Source: Lewinella sp. JB7 | Lineage (GTDB): Bacteria > Bacteroidota > Bacteroidia > Chitinophagales > Saprospiraceae | DNA: 64,000 bases | Assembly (NCBI RefSeq): GCF_024297185.1 | Contig: NZ_JANCTD010000005.1 | Span: forward strand, 310,001-374,000 | Direction of reading: 5' to 3' | In this document: positions 25,079-34,070 of the stretch, one piece after another | Position numbering within the stretch: the first letter of the stretch is position 1 | Layout: every line of letters starts with the position of its first letter | Translations under genes and position numbers: made by a program | Notes under the pieces: model-generated | Seen by the model: only the letters and a program-made list of their open reading frames with translations | The model's database searches: none | What the model was told of the DNA's origin: nothing

Positions 25079-28000
25079 TTTCGCTGGGCTTCGTCGAGGT
25101 TAAAGATGGCGCTCACCACCAGGCTGGCGGCGGTCGGCTCGGCGGTCGGCTCGGAGGAATAGTGTGTCCGGTTCTCCTCCAGCATTTCAATCAGGATGTC
25201 CCGCTCCTCCGGGTTGGGCGGGCGGGAGACGATGCGCTCGAAGGCCCGTTCGATCAGCGCGGTTCCCGACAGATTCCGGGCCAGCAACGTCCGCGCCAAG
25301 TGATGGGAGGCCTCGTGGTACAGCGGTGCGTTGAGCACCAGCAGCGCCTGCAGGGGGGTACTCGTTTCCTGTCGCTTCACGGTGCAGACGGTGCGTTCGG
25401 CGGCGTCCATCGTCAGCATATCCGGGGGCGGGATGGTCCGCTTGAAGTAGGTGTAGAGGCTGCGACGGAAAAGGTCGGCGCCCCGGCTCGGGCGGTAGAC
25501 GGGTTCCCCGATCTCGGAGGCCATTTCGTTCCACAGCCCCTTTGGTTGGTAGGGTTTCACCCATTTCCCCCCGATCTCGTCGTTGAGGAGTCCGCTGGCC
25601 GCGAGGGCCTGGTCGCGCAGCATCTCGGCGGTAAGCTTCCCGGCCGGTCCCCGGGCCAGCCACTTGTTTTCACCGTCCCGTTCGTGATCTCCGGGCCGTA
25701 GCCTGCCGTCCTGGCGGTAAGTCTTGGAGAGCACCATCGTGCGCAGCATGGCCTTGGTGTCCCAGCCACTATCGCGGTAGGCCAGGGCCAGGTAGTCCAG
25801 TAGTTCCGGGTGGGTGGGCAGTTCCCCCTGGTTGCCGAAGTCGTCGGCGGTCTTGACGAGCCCCCGCCCGAAAATCTGCTGCCACAGGCGGTTCACGGCT
25901 ACGCGGGCGGTGAGGGGGTGATCGTCGGAGAACAGCCATTGCGCCAGGCCGAGTCGGTCCTTCGGCGCGCCTTCCGGGAGGGGAGGGAGGGCGCTGGGTG
26001 CCTTCCGCTCGACCCGTTCGCCGAGTTGGTCATATTCCCCGCGCAGCCGCAGGTAGGTCGGGGCTACCGTATCGCGCTCCTCCATGATCATAACGGAGGG
26101 TACGGATTGATCCACCGCCCGCAGACTGTCCAGCAACTCCACGTTGCGGCGGTAGGTGTCCGAATAGTGCAGCAGCATATGCTTATGCGCGGACGCGGGA
26201 GCAAAGCGGTCCAGGGCAAGCGATGCTTCCGGGAGATCCTCCGGAGTGACCGCCCGGGAAAGCAGGGCAATCTCCACCGGACTGAGCTCGCGGTCGTACA
26301 CCCGCAGTTCGTCGATCGCGCCGCCGGCGAAGCCACCCAGCTCCCCCTTAATTTTCCCCCGCTGGTTCCAGTTGCCCAGCGCGAAGTGGTTGCCGTTCAG
26401 AATCGTTTTACCGCGTAGGTTGTCTACCAGGGTTCGTTGCTCCTGCGCGCGTCCGCCCAGGTAAAGTTGTATGCCGTCCGCCCGCCCGGAACCGTCGTAG
26501 GTCACCGCCGCCGACTGCCAGGCGCCGGCGGGTACTGATGCCACGCTACGCACCTCCACGGCCTCCAGATCGTCCGGGTACCGGTCCGGCTGCCACCAGA
26601 ATCCGGACAGGCGGAAGGCAAGCTTATTCCCCGTCGTGAGCACCAGGTCGTAGCCGTTGTGCCGCAGTTCGTCCATGCGCTTGCCGAAGATCGCGCGGGT
26701 ATTGCCCCGCCCGTCGTGCCGGATCCAGACCGTGGCGGAGAAGGGCTGATGATGCTCGAAATCGCCGATGAGGCCCAGGGAGACGTAGTTTTCCCCATCG
26801 AAGGTGAGGGCATCGCCGCTATTACCCGTGGTTACCTCGACGTTCGCAAAGGTCGGCGGCAGGTTGTAGTTCATCCACCCGTTTTCTCCCTCCGGTACCG
26901 TCGCCCGGGTTCGTTTGCCCGGATTCTCGTCGAAGCGGTAGTGAGCGACGAGCCCCCGGTCCAGGCGCTCCGCCGCGGATGCTTCCGGTGCGTGTACAAT
27001 CGGTAGTCCGCGGGAACGCTCCAGTTCCCGCTGGGTACTTTCCAGTCGGGCAATGTACGCCTTCACCCCCTCGATCCGCTCGATCAGGGCGGGGTCTTCG
27101 ATTGTCATGTTGGGTACGGGGGCTTCGTCATAGTAGCCGTTGGCGGCGCCCCGTTCGTTGATGTTGTTGAAGAAGGCGGTGAGCTGGTAGTAGTCCGTGT
27201 GCAGGATCGGGTCGTACTTGTGGGTGTGGCACTTGGCGCACTCGACGGTGAGGCCGAGAAAGGCGGTGCCGAAGACGTGGGTGCGGTCGGAGGCGTATTC
27301 CGCCAGGTATTCTTCCGGGATAATGCCGCCCTCCTGGGTGATCGGGTGGTTGCGGTTGAAGCCGGTGGCCAGTCGTTGCGCGTAGGTGGGGTCGGGCAGG
27401 AGGTCGCCGGCCAGCTGCCAGGTGACGAAGTCGCGGTAGTTCAGGTTATCGTTGTAGGCGCTGACGACCCAGTCGCGCCAGGGCCACATCGTGCGGGGGC
27501 GGTCGTCCTGGTAGCCGTGGCTGTCGGCGTAGCGACTCAGGTCGAGCCAGATGGAGGCCATGCGCTCGCCGTAGTGGGGGGAAGCGAGCAGCCGGTCGAC
27601 CACTTTCTCGTAGGCGACGGGAGCATCATCCTCCACGAAAGCCGCCAGCTCCTCCGGGGTCGGGGGCAGACCGGTAAGGTCGAAGGTCACCCGGCGCAGC
27701 AGCGTGGCCTTATCGGCCGCGGGACTCGGCTGCATCCCCTTCTTTGTCAGCATGGCCAGTACGAAGGTGTCGATCGCGCTTTCGGCCCAGGCGGCGGGGT
27801 CATCTACCTCCGGTACCGCGACCGGCCGCGGGGGGGTGAAAGCCCAGTGCGGTTGGTAGATGGCTCCCTGCTCGATCCACCGGCGGATCACTTCCCGCTC
27901 GTAGGGGGTGGTGGTCAGGTGGCTCTCCGGCGGGGGCATGACGACGTCGGGCCGCTCGCTGACCAGGCGGCGATATACTTCGCTGGCGGCGGGGTCCCCG

Positions 28001-28284
28001 GGTACGATGGCGAAATGGCCGGGCTTTTCCCGGAGTTCCCGAAACGCACCCTCGGCGGTGTGCAGCGCCAGGCCGGCTTTCTGTTTGGTGGGGTCCGGAC
28101 CGTGGCAGGCGAAGCAGCGATCGGACAGGATGGGCTTGACGTCGAAGGTGAAGTCCGGCTGATCCGGTACCGTGGCCATCCAGTCTTCCGTGGGTCCGCT
28201 ACCGCAGCCGGCCATACACAGCAAAGACACCGCTACGGCGAACAGGGGCAGGAGCGCGTTCGACTTCCGTGGGTGTGGGGGCAT
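25075..28284 (-). CDS. Cytochrome c-DUF1549-LamG-DUF1553 lipoprotein
   Basis: A 1069-residue lipoprotein (lipobox LLCMAGC, Cys27). Domains in order: planctomycete-type cytochrome c with haem motif CFACH (57-61), DUF1549 (about 160-370, with [20 protein letters not shown]), a LamG/concanavalin-like domain (about 430-660, with [11 protein letters not shown] and [10 protein letters not shown]-like strands), and DUF1553 (about 760-1040, with [20 protein letters not shown]). It is the first gene of a two-gene operon with the DUF1501 protein. The LamG domain inserted between DUF1549 and DUF1553 points to a carbohydrate substrate. Confidence 0.92.
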   Translation of the reverse strand: MPPHPRKSNALLPLFAVAVSLLCMAGCGSGPTEDWMATVPDQPDFTFDVKPILSDRCFACHGPDPTKQKAGLALHTAEGAFRELREKPGHFAIVPGDPAASEVYRRLVSERPDVVMPPPESHLTTTPYEREVIRRWIEQGAIYQPHWAFTPPRPVAVPEVDDPAAWAESAIDTFVLAMLTKKGMQPSPAADKATLLRRVTFDLTGLPPTPEELAAFVEDDAPVAYEKVVDRLLASPHYGERMASIWLDLSRYADSHGYQDDRPRTMWPWRDWVVSAYNDNLNYRDFVTWQLAGDLLPDPTYAQRLATGFNRNHPITQEGGIIPEEYLAEYASDRTHVFGTAFLGLTVECAKCHTHKYDPILHTDYYQLTAFFNNINERGAANGYYDEAPVPNMTIEDPALIERIEGVKAYIARLESTQRELERSRGLPIVHAPEASAAERLDRGLVAHYRFDENPGKRTRATVPEGENGWMNYNLPPTFANVEVTTGNSGDALTFDGENYVSLGLIGDFEHHQPFSATVWIRHDGRGNTRAIFGKRMDELRHNGYDLVLTTGNKLAFRLSGFWWQPDRYPDDLEAVEVRSVASVPAGAWQSAAVTYDGSGRADGIQLYLGGRAQEQRTLVDNLRGKTILNGNHFALGNWNQRGKIKGELGGFAGGAIDELRVYDRELSPVEIALLSRAVTPEDLPEASLALDRFAPASAHKHMLLHYSDTYRRNVELLDSLRAVDQSVPSVMIMEERDTVAPTYLRLRGEYDQLGERVERKAPSALPPLPEGAPKDRLGLAQWLFSDDHPLTARVAVNRLWQQIFGRGLVKTADDFGNQGELPTHPELLDYLALAYRDSGWDTKAMLRTMVLSKTYRQDGRLRPGDHERDGENKWLARGPAGKLTAEMLRDQALAASGLLNDEIGGKWVKPYQPKGLWNEMASEIGEPVYRPSRGADLFRRSLYTYFKRTIPPPDMLTMDAAERTVCTVKRQETSTPLQALLVLNAPLYHEASHHLARTLLARNLSGTALIERAFERIVSRPPNPEERDILIEMLEENRTHYSSEPTAEPTAASLVVSAIFNLDEAQRK

Positions 28285-28365
28285 GGTGCGGATTCGACTT
28301 TGGCTACCAAGTATACAAAGTTTCGCAGACTACTAAGCTATTCTCGGCGAGGGGCCACCCCTGGG

Positions 28366-29010
28366 CAGACGGGTGGGGAAATTCGTGGAAATACGTGCCC
28401 ATCCGTGGTGAACGTGTCTCGGGCCGGAGGCCGCTCGACCTGAAACCTCGAATCCGTCGTGCACGGCTCGGCGTGCAACGCCTCGACCCGAACCGTGCGG
28501 CAGCAAAATCCGTGGAAATCCGTGCCCATCCGTGGTGAACGTGTCTCGGGCCGGAGGCCACTCGACCTGAAACCTCAAATCCGTGGTGAACGTGTCTCGG
28601 ACCGGAGGCCGCTCGACCTTTTGCTAAACTCGGCGTGCAACGCCTCGACCCAAGCCGTGCGGCAGCAAAATCCGTGTTCAATCCGTGCCCATCCGTGGTG
28701 AACGTGTCTCGGACCGGAGGCCGCTCGACCTTTTGCTAGACTCGGCGTGCAACGCCTCGACCTGAGCCGTGCGGCAGCAAAATCCGTGGAAATCCGTGCC
28801 CATCCGTGGTGAACGTGTCTCGGACCGGAGGCCGCTCGACCTGAAACCTCAAAACCGTGGTGAACGTGTCTCGGACCGGAGGCCGCTCGACCTGAAACCT
28901 CAAATCCGTGGTGAACGTGTCTCGGACCAGAGGCCGCTCGACCTTTTGCCTAATCTCGGCGTGCAACGCCTCGACCTATGATGTCTCGGGCCGGAGGCCG
29001 CTCGACCTAT
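28366..29010 (-). repeat. Mosaic repeat cluster, inverted orientation
   Basis: The modules of 22916-23570 recur as reverse complements: GTCTCGG(A/G)CCGGAGGCCGCTC + GACCT, CGGCGTGCAACGCCTCGACC, and ATCCGTGCCCATCCGTGGTG + A. About eight copies of the last are present. The cluster fills almost all of the 734-bp gap 28285-29018. Together the two clusters form a large imperfect inverted repeat around the DUF1549/DUF1553-DUF1501 operon. Confidence 0.9.
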
Positions 29011-29018
29011 TCTTTACA

Positions 29019-29915
29019 TCACACCAACCTCGTCCCCGCCGACCGCGTCAGTTCCCGAAAGTGCGACCGCACCCGCTCCAGCACCGACTCCCCGTACTTA
29101 TTCACGATCGCGCGTCCGTCGATGGCGCTCACCCGCGTCAGTTCACCCATCGTCCCGGTGGTGAACACCTCGTCGGCTACGTAGAACTCACTCGGAGAAA
29201 TGCGGGCCTCCGCGCAGGGAATCCCGTGGGCCCGGCAAATATCGAGTACGGTAGCTCGGGTGATGCCGGGCAGGCAGTAGTCGGCCCACGGCGTCCGCAC
29301 CTTGCCCCGGCGGATGAGGAATACGTTCACTCCATTAGCTTCGGAGACGAATCCGTCCTTATCGAGCATCAGACCGGCGTCGGCCCCCGCCTGATTGGCC
29401 TCGATCTTGGCCATAATGTTGTTGATCAGGTTGTTGTGGTGAATCTTGCTGTCGATGCTCATCGGACTGTTACGCCGTACCGAACTGGTGGCCAGGGTGA
29501 TGGATTCCGGATACACTGGCGGTTTGTGTTCGGCAAGCACGATCAGGGTGCAGCCCTGCTGGTTGAGGCGAGGGTCCATCCCAGACGTCACCTTAACCCC
29601 GCGGGTCAGCGTAAGCCGGATGTGGACGTCGTCGCGCATGGCGTTGGCTTCCAGGGTTTGCCGGATGGCATCGACCACGATTTCCCGGCTCGGCACGTTC
29701 TGAAACCAGAGGGCGTGGGCGGAGTCGAAGAGGCGGTCGAGGTGGGCCTCCAGGGAGAACACGCGACCGTCGTAAACCCGCAATCCTTCCCACACCGCAT
29801 CACCCCCCTGGACGCTGCTGTCGAATACGCTAACCTTGGCCGCGTCGCGGTGCAGCAGTTGGCCGTCGATGTACACCTGAATGTCCTGGTTGGCGGGGTT
29901 GAATCCTTGAAGCAT
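29019..29915 (-). CDS. Class IV PLP aminotransferase
   Basis: A 298-residue fold-type IV aminotransferase of the branched-chain/D-amino-acid/aminodeoxychorismate lyase family. Typical blocks are VYIDGQLLHRDAAKVSVFD, then SKIHHNNLINNIMAKIEA with the likely PLP lysine in SK, then EANGVNVFLIRRG and LPGITRATVLD. The ATG at 29915 is chosen over 29978 because homology starts with MLQGFNPANQD and this leaves a 10-bp gap from the sulfotransferase stop. The pair with a sulfotransferase-like protein parallels plant proteins that fuse the two domains. Substrate not known. Confidence 0.88.
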   Translation of the reverse strand: MLQGFNPANQDIQVYIDGQLLHRDAAKVSVFDSSVQGGDAVWEGLRVYDGRVFSLEAHLDRLFDSAHALWFQNVPSREIVVDAIRQTLEANAMRDDVHIRLTLTRGVKVTSGMDPRLNQQGCTLIVLAEHKPPVYPESITLATSSVRRNSPMSIDSKIHHNNLINNIMAKIEANQAGADAGLMLDKDGFVSEANGVNVFLIRRGKVRTPWADYCLPGITRATVLDICRAHGIPCAEARISPSEFYVADEVFTTGTMGELTRVSAIDGRAIVNKYGESVLERVRSHFRELTRSAGTRLV

Positions 29916-29925
29916 GGGGAGTGGT

Positions 29926-30657
29926 CTAAAGCGCGTGGGTGAGCAGTTTTTCGTAGATCGGTCGGCACCGTTCCGCAATATCGTTCAGTGCGGGGGGAAG
30001 CTCCGCGGATTTAGGCCGGTAGGGGTGAAAGCCCGTGCTTTCGTGGACGCCCGCGTACCAGTATTCGGCCCAGCTGCCGTCGTAGGGTTTCGGCCCGGCG
30101 GGCCAGGAGAGCATGGCGGGCTCGTAGGGGAGGTCAAGGTGGTCGCAGAGGCGCATGAGTACGCCGGGCGGGTCTTCCAGTAGGCGGCGGCTGTCGAGGA
30201 CGGCGGCGGGGGCGCGGGTGCCGTGCAATTCCGTGAAGAGCCGACCCTGCTGGGGTAGCCCGATGTCCTCGTCCGTCACCCGATCGACCACCCGGGAGAA
30301 GGAAGCCAGTATTTCCCGGGGGTCGCGGATCAGCAGGACGTTCGTCATGCGGGTCAGGAAGGACCGGTCGAGGTCGACCAGGTGGTGCGTCATTTGTTTG
30401 AACACCACGACCGGGGCGCCGTAGTCGTGGTGCAGCATGCGGTCCACCACTTTTTGCCCGTCGTGCTCCTGGCTATCCAGCACCGCCTGCCGCCCCGGAT
30501 GGTCGGCCTCGGTGGGCTGGCGGCACAGGTAGTGGGCGTAGAGGGGCTCGTCAACTACCCGGGTATCGGAACGCTGAGCGAAGGCGTACAGCAGGGCCGT
30601 ACTAATATTACGCGGCGATGACCACAGGTTGATGCGCTGGCGGGTTATGGAATGCAT
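29926..30657 (-). CDS. Sulfotransferase-like P-loop protein
   Basis: A 243-residue protein from the ATG at 30657 (MHSITRQRINLW). SSPRNISTAL is the 5'-phosphosulfate-binding-like loop and LLIRDPREILASFSR is the 3'-phosphate-binding-like motif of PAPS sulfotransferases. An in-frame ATG at 30687 would add a Phe-rich stretch that looks unnatural. The gene lies 10 bp upstream of the class IV aminotransferase, so the two proteins probably act together. Its start codon overlaps that of a tiny divergent gene at 30656. Confidence 0.82.
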   Translation of the reverse strand: MHSITRQRINLWSSPRNISTALLYAFAQRSDTRVVDEPLYAHYLCRQPTEADHPGRQAVLDSQEHDGQKVVDRMLHHDYGAPVVVFKQMTHHLVDLDRSFLTRMTNVLLIRDPREILASFSRVVDRVTDEDIGLPQQGRLFTELHGTRAPAAVLDSRRLLEDPPGVLMRLCDHLDLPYEPAMLSWPAGPKPYDGSWAEYWYAGVHESTGFHPYRPKSAELPPALNDIAERCRPIYEKLLTHAL

Positions 30658-30763
30658 GGCAAAGAAGAAGAAGGAGAAAAGCGGCAAAAAAAAGAAGTGC
30701 TGCGAAAAATATCTGAAAAAAGGGAAATACTGTAAGCGGTGTCCGTTGGCCCCGAAAAGGTAG
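30656..30763 (+). CDS. 35-residue Lys/Cys-rich protein
   Basis: The ATG at 30656 opens a frame reading MAKKKKEKSGKKKKCCEKYL and ending KGKYCKRCPLAPKR. The four cysteines, in a CC...C-x2-C pattern, and the strong positive charge match a kind of tiny protein I recall in many Bacteroidota, function unknown; metal or nucleic-acid binding is possible. It begins inside the CATG that also starts the divergent sulfotransferase gene, so the two starts share bases. A hairpin at 30798-30828 follows it. Confidence 0.65.
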   Translation: MAKKKKEKSGKKKKCCEKYLKKGKYCKRCPLAPKR

Positions 30764-30797
30764 GTGTCGGCGGGTAAACGGTCGGGAAAGCGGCCGC

Positions 30798-30828
30798 ACC
30801 CCCGAAAAAAAGAGCATTTTTTGGGGGT
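30798..30828 (+). terminator. Hairpin after the Lys/Cys-rich gene
   Basis: ACCCCC(G)AAAAAA pairs with TTTTTTGGGGGT around a 6-7-base loop. The A-then-T arms make it a plausible terminator in either direction. Confidence 0.6.
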
Positions 30829-30935
30829 ACGGTGAATCCGGGGGCTTGCTTTTTTGGGTAAGTACAGTAGTTTTATGACAGCCTATAGAATTTTAGATTG
30901 GTTTTGTGTTGTTCAAAGTGTCTCTCAAATCTTAT

Positions 30936-30960
30936 ACCCCCGGCCGTTTCGGTCGGGGGT
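30936..30960 (+). terminator. Strong hairpin 80 bp before the ubiD-like gene
   Basis: ACCCCCGGCCG pairs with GGTCGGGGGT around TTTC and is followed by TTGCTTTTAT. Upstream, TTG near 30845 and TAGTTTTA near 30867 resemble a promoter that would transcribe through it. It is therefore either a terminator for a short transcript or an attenuator in the leader of the ubiD-moeA-mobA operon. The remaining sequence of 30829-31040 shows no gene. Confidence 0.6.
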
Positions 30961-31040
30961 TTGCTTTTATAGGCAAACCCTGAAGAGGGTATAGTGGTGG
31001 CGGCCGCAACCAAATCCGCCTCCCCTTCATTCTTGGAGGC

Positions 31041-32849
31041 ATGTACGCATCCCTCCGCGCCGCCGCCGATGACCTCGAACGAACGGGACAACTGCTCCGC
31101 ATTCCCGAAGAAGTGGATCCCGATCTCGAAATGGCCGAAATTCACCGCCAGGTGTTCGACCGCGGCGGACCGGCCATCCTCTACGAACGGGTAAAGGGGA
31201 GTCCCTTCCAGGCCATCTCCAATCTTTACGGCACCCAGGAACGCACCGATTTTCTTTTTCGCCAAACCCTCCCGCGCGTCAAACGGGTCGTGGAACTGAA
31301 GGCCGACCCCGCCAACTTCGCCAAAAACCCGTTGCGCTACGCCGGTAGCCCGTTCACCGCGCTCTCCGCCCTGCCCCGCCGGCACCTGCGCCCCGCCGTC
31401 CGCTACGCCCGCACGACGATCGACCAGCTGCCGCTCATCAAATCCTGGCCCATGGACGGGGGAGCCTTCGTGACCCTCCCGCAGGTCTGTACCCTGCCCC
31501 CGGGAAGCCGTAAGCCCATGGAGAGCAACATCGGCATGTACCGCATCCAGCTCACCGGCAACGATTACCGCCTCAACGAGGAGGTCGGACTCCACTATCA
31601 GCTGCACCGCGGCATCGGGATCCACCACACGGAGTACAATAAGTCCGACGCACCCTTCCGCTGCTCGATCTTCGTGGGTGGACCGCCCAGCCATGCCTTC
31701 TGCGCCATCATGCCGCTGCCGGAGGGCCTGAGTGAAATGACCTTCGCCGGCATGCTCGCCGGCCGGCGCTTCGGCTACGCCTGGGACGGCGATCACCTGC
31801 TCTCCGCCGACGCCGACTTCGTGATCACCGGTACCATCCGCAAGGACGAAAAGAAGCCGGAGGGCCCCTTCGGCGACCACCTCGGTTACTACAGCCTGCA
31901 GCACGACTTTCCGGTGATGGACGTTGAGACCGTCTGGCACCGCAAGGATCCGCTCTGGCACTTCACGGTGGTCGGGCGGCCGCCGGCGGAGGATTCCAGT
32001 TTCGGGTACCTGATCCATAAGATCGTGAAGGACCTGACCCCCGGAGAATTTCCGGGCATCAAGCAGATCAATGCCGTCGACGAAGCGGGCGTCCATCCTC
32101 TCCTGCTGGCCGTCGGATCGGAACGCTACATGCCCTTCCGCGAGCGGGTGCCGGAGGAGATCATCACCCAGGCCAACCGCATCCTGGGGTCCGGACAAAC
32201 CAGCCTGGCCAAGTACTGCCTCATTGTCGCCGAAGAAGATGACCCCGAACTAGATGCCAACGACCAACCGGCCTTCTTCCGCCACCTGCTCGAGCGCTTC
32301 GACCCCACCCGCGATCTTCACTTCCAGACCCGCACCACCATCGACACCCTCGACTACTCCGGCTCCGGCTGGAACGCGGGCTCCAAACTCATCTGGGCGT
32401 GCCGGGGGGGGAAGCGCCGGGAGCTGGGAACGGATATTCCCGATAAAGTCCAACTGCCGGTGGGCTTCGCGAATCCCCGCATGGTCGCCCCGGGCATCCT
32501 GGCCATCGAAGCGCCCCCGTTTACGGACAAATCCAGCTACGAAGACGTGAACCGGCTGGCATCCACTTCTCAACTCATCCCCTTATCCAGCCATCCCCTC
32601 CTCGTCTTATGCGACGACAGCGCCTTTCTCGCCGCCGACTTTTCCAACTTCGTCTGGGCCACCTTTACGCGCAGCAATCCGAGTCATGACGTCCACGGCA
32701 TCGATGCCTTTACCGAGCACAAACACTGGGGCTGCCGGGGGGCGGTCGTGATCGATGCGCGGGTGAAGCCGTGGCACGCCCCCGGTCTGGTCGTGGATCC
32801 CGCCGTGGAGGCGCGGGCGGCAAAGATTGTCGATCGCTACCTGGGGTAA
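31041..32849 (+). CDS. UbiD-family decarboxylase
   Basis: A 602-residue UbiD-family protein. Conserved blocks include LPQVCTLPPGSRKPMESNIG, EVGLHYQLHRGIGIHH, VFVGGPPSHAFCAIMPLPEG and GEFPGIKQINAVDEAG. UbiD enzymes use prenylated FMN, made by a UbiX partner not seen here, to decarboxylate aromatic or unsaturated acids. In Bacteroidota a menaquinone-related role is common but not certain here. It is 19 bp upstream of moeA and probably co-transcribed with it. Confidence 0.9.
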   Translation: MYASLRAAADDLERTGQLLRIPEEVDPDLEMAEIHRQVFDRGGPAILYERVKGSPFQAISNLYGTQERTDFLFRQTLPRVKRVVELKADPANFAKNPLRYAGSPFTALSALPRRHLRPAVRYARTTIDQLPLIKSWPMDGGAFVTLPQVCTLPPGSRKPMESNIGMYRIQLTGNDYRLNEEVGLHYQLHRGIGIHHTEYNKSDAPFRCSIFVGGPPSHAFCAIMPLPEGLSEMTFAGMLAGRRFGYAWDGDHLLSADADFVITGTIRKDEKKPEGPFGDHLGYYSLQHDFPVMDVETVWHRKDPLWHFTVVGRPPAEDSSFGYLIHKIVKDLTPGEFPGIKQINAVDEAGVHPLLLAVGSERYMPFRERVPEEIITQANRILGSGQTSLAKYCLIVAEEDDPELDANDQPAFFRHLLERFDPTRDLHFQTRTTIDTLDYSGSGWNAGSKLIWACRGGKRRELGTDIPDKVQLPVGFANPRMVAPGILAIEAPPFTDKSSYEDVNRLASTSQLIPLSSHPLLVLCDDSAFLAADFSNFVWATFTRSNPSHDVHGIDAFTEHKHWGCRGAVVIDARVKPWHAPGLVVDPAVEARAAKIVDRYLG

Positions 32850-32868
32850 GCCCCCTTAACTTGCGTCC

Positions 32869-34059
32869 ATGATCGAGCATACCACCGCCCTGGAACTGGT
32901 GTTGCAGCAACGCTTCGACTGGGGCACCGAAACTCTTCCCCTAGACCGGGCTACGGGCCGCGTCCTGTGTCAGCGCGTCTACGCCGACCGCGATCAGCCC
33001 CCCTTCGACCGGGTGGCTATGGATGGAATCGCTCTGGATCACGCCGTCTACGCCACCGGGCAGCGTCGCTTTTCCGTATCTCACCTGGCTCCTGCGGGCA
33101 CCGCCCCCCAGCCCCTGCGCGACCCGACCTACTGTGTGGAGGTCATGACGGGTGCGCCTCTGCCCCCGGGAACGACGACCGTGATCCGCTACGAGGACCT
33201 GGAGCGGGTGGAGGGGGACTTCGTGGTTCCGGACGGCGTAGAGGACGACCGCAGCATTCACCACCGCGGAAGCGACGGCACCTCCGGCGATCTGATGATG
33301 GAGGCCGGGCGTACGATCGGTCCGGCCCAGTTGGCGGTGCTGGCCACCTACGGGGTGGGGGAGGTGGAAGTGAGCAAACTGCCCCGGGTGGCCATTGCCT
33401 CCACCGGCGACGAGGTGGTACCCGTGCATCAGGTTCCCCTCGATCACCAGATTCGCAGCTCCAACGTACACCAACTGGCGGGCCTGTTCCGGGCCGTCGG
33501 CATCGAACCCACGCTGAGCCACCTACCGGACGAAGCCGGAGCCGGAGAAAGTACCCTCCGAAAACTGATTGCCGACCACGACCTGCTGTTGCTCAGCGGA
33601 GGCGTCTCCAAGGGGAAACTGGATCACGTACCCGACTGGCTCGCGCGCGCCGGGATCGAGCAACTCTTCCACCGGGTCGCTCAACGCCCCGGAAAACCCC
33701 TCTGGGTGGGCCGGAACAGGGATACGATGGTGTTCGCCCTGCCGGGAAATCCCGTCTCCAGTCTCGTCGGCGCGGTAGCCTACGTCGGGCCGTGGCTGAG
33801 CAAGCAACTGCAGGTCGAGCGCCCCGACTTGCGGGTGCAGCTGACGGAGGACACCGAATTTTCTCCCGCGCTTACCTTATTCCTGTCGGTCGCCGTCGAT
33901 GCTTCCTCGGCTACCCTCCGGGCCCGCCCGGTGCGGGGCAGCGGCAGCGGCGATCTGGTCAGTCTGCTGGATACCGACGGATTCGCGGTGCTCCCCGCCG
34001 GGCAGACCAACTTTGGGGCCGGTGAGCAATTTCCTTATTTACCGCTGCGCCTCCACTAA
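32869..34059 (+). CDS. moeA: Molybdopterin molybdotransferase
   Basis: A 396-residue MoeA. Recognised blocks: RATGRVLCQRVYADRDQPPF, FDRVAMDGIAL, MTGAPLPPGTTTVIRYED, SGGVSKGKLDHVPD and FALPGNPVSSLVGA. It inserts molybdate into adenylylated molybdopterin in the cytoplasm. Its location next to mobA and the nitrate/nitrite genes fits the need for Mo-bis-MGD by the nitrate reductase at 47015. It starts 19 bp after the UbiD gene and ends 11 bp before the mobA-like gene. Confidence 0.93.
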   Translation: MIEHTTALELVLQQRFDWGTETLPLDRATGRVLCQRVYADRDQPPFDRVAMDGIALDHAVYATGQRRFSVSHLAPAGTAPQPLRDPTYCVEVMTGAPLPPGTTTVIRYEDLERVEGDFVVPDGVEDDRSIHHRGSDGTSGDLMMEAGRTIGPAQLAVLATYGVGEVEVSKLPRVAIASTGDEVVPVHQVPLDHQIRSSNVHQLAGLFRAVGIEPTLSHLPDEAGAGESTLRKLIADHDLLLLSGGVSKGKLDHVPDWLARAGIEQLFHRVAQRPGKPLWVGRNRDTMVFALPGNPVSSLVGAVAYVGPWLSKQLQVERPDLRVQLTEDTEFSPALTLFLSVAVDASSATLRARPVRGSGSGDLVSLLDTDGFAVLPAGQTNFGAGEQFPYLPLRLH

Positions 34060-34070
34060 ACGCTACCCTC

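Noticed and set aside
27199-28443. 414-codon plus-strand frame opposite the DUF1549/DUF1553 gene
   Set aside because: Antisense shadow that runs into the repeat cluster.
22916-29010. Composite transposon
   Set aside because: The flanking clusters are inverted, but they contain no transposase gene, their module order differs, and I see no target duplication.
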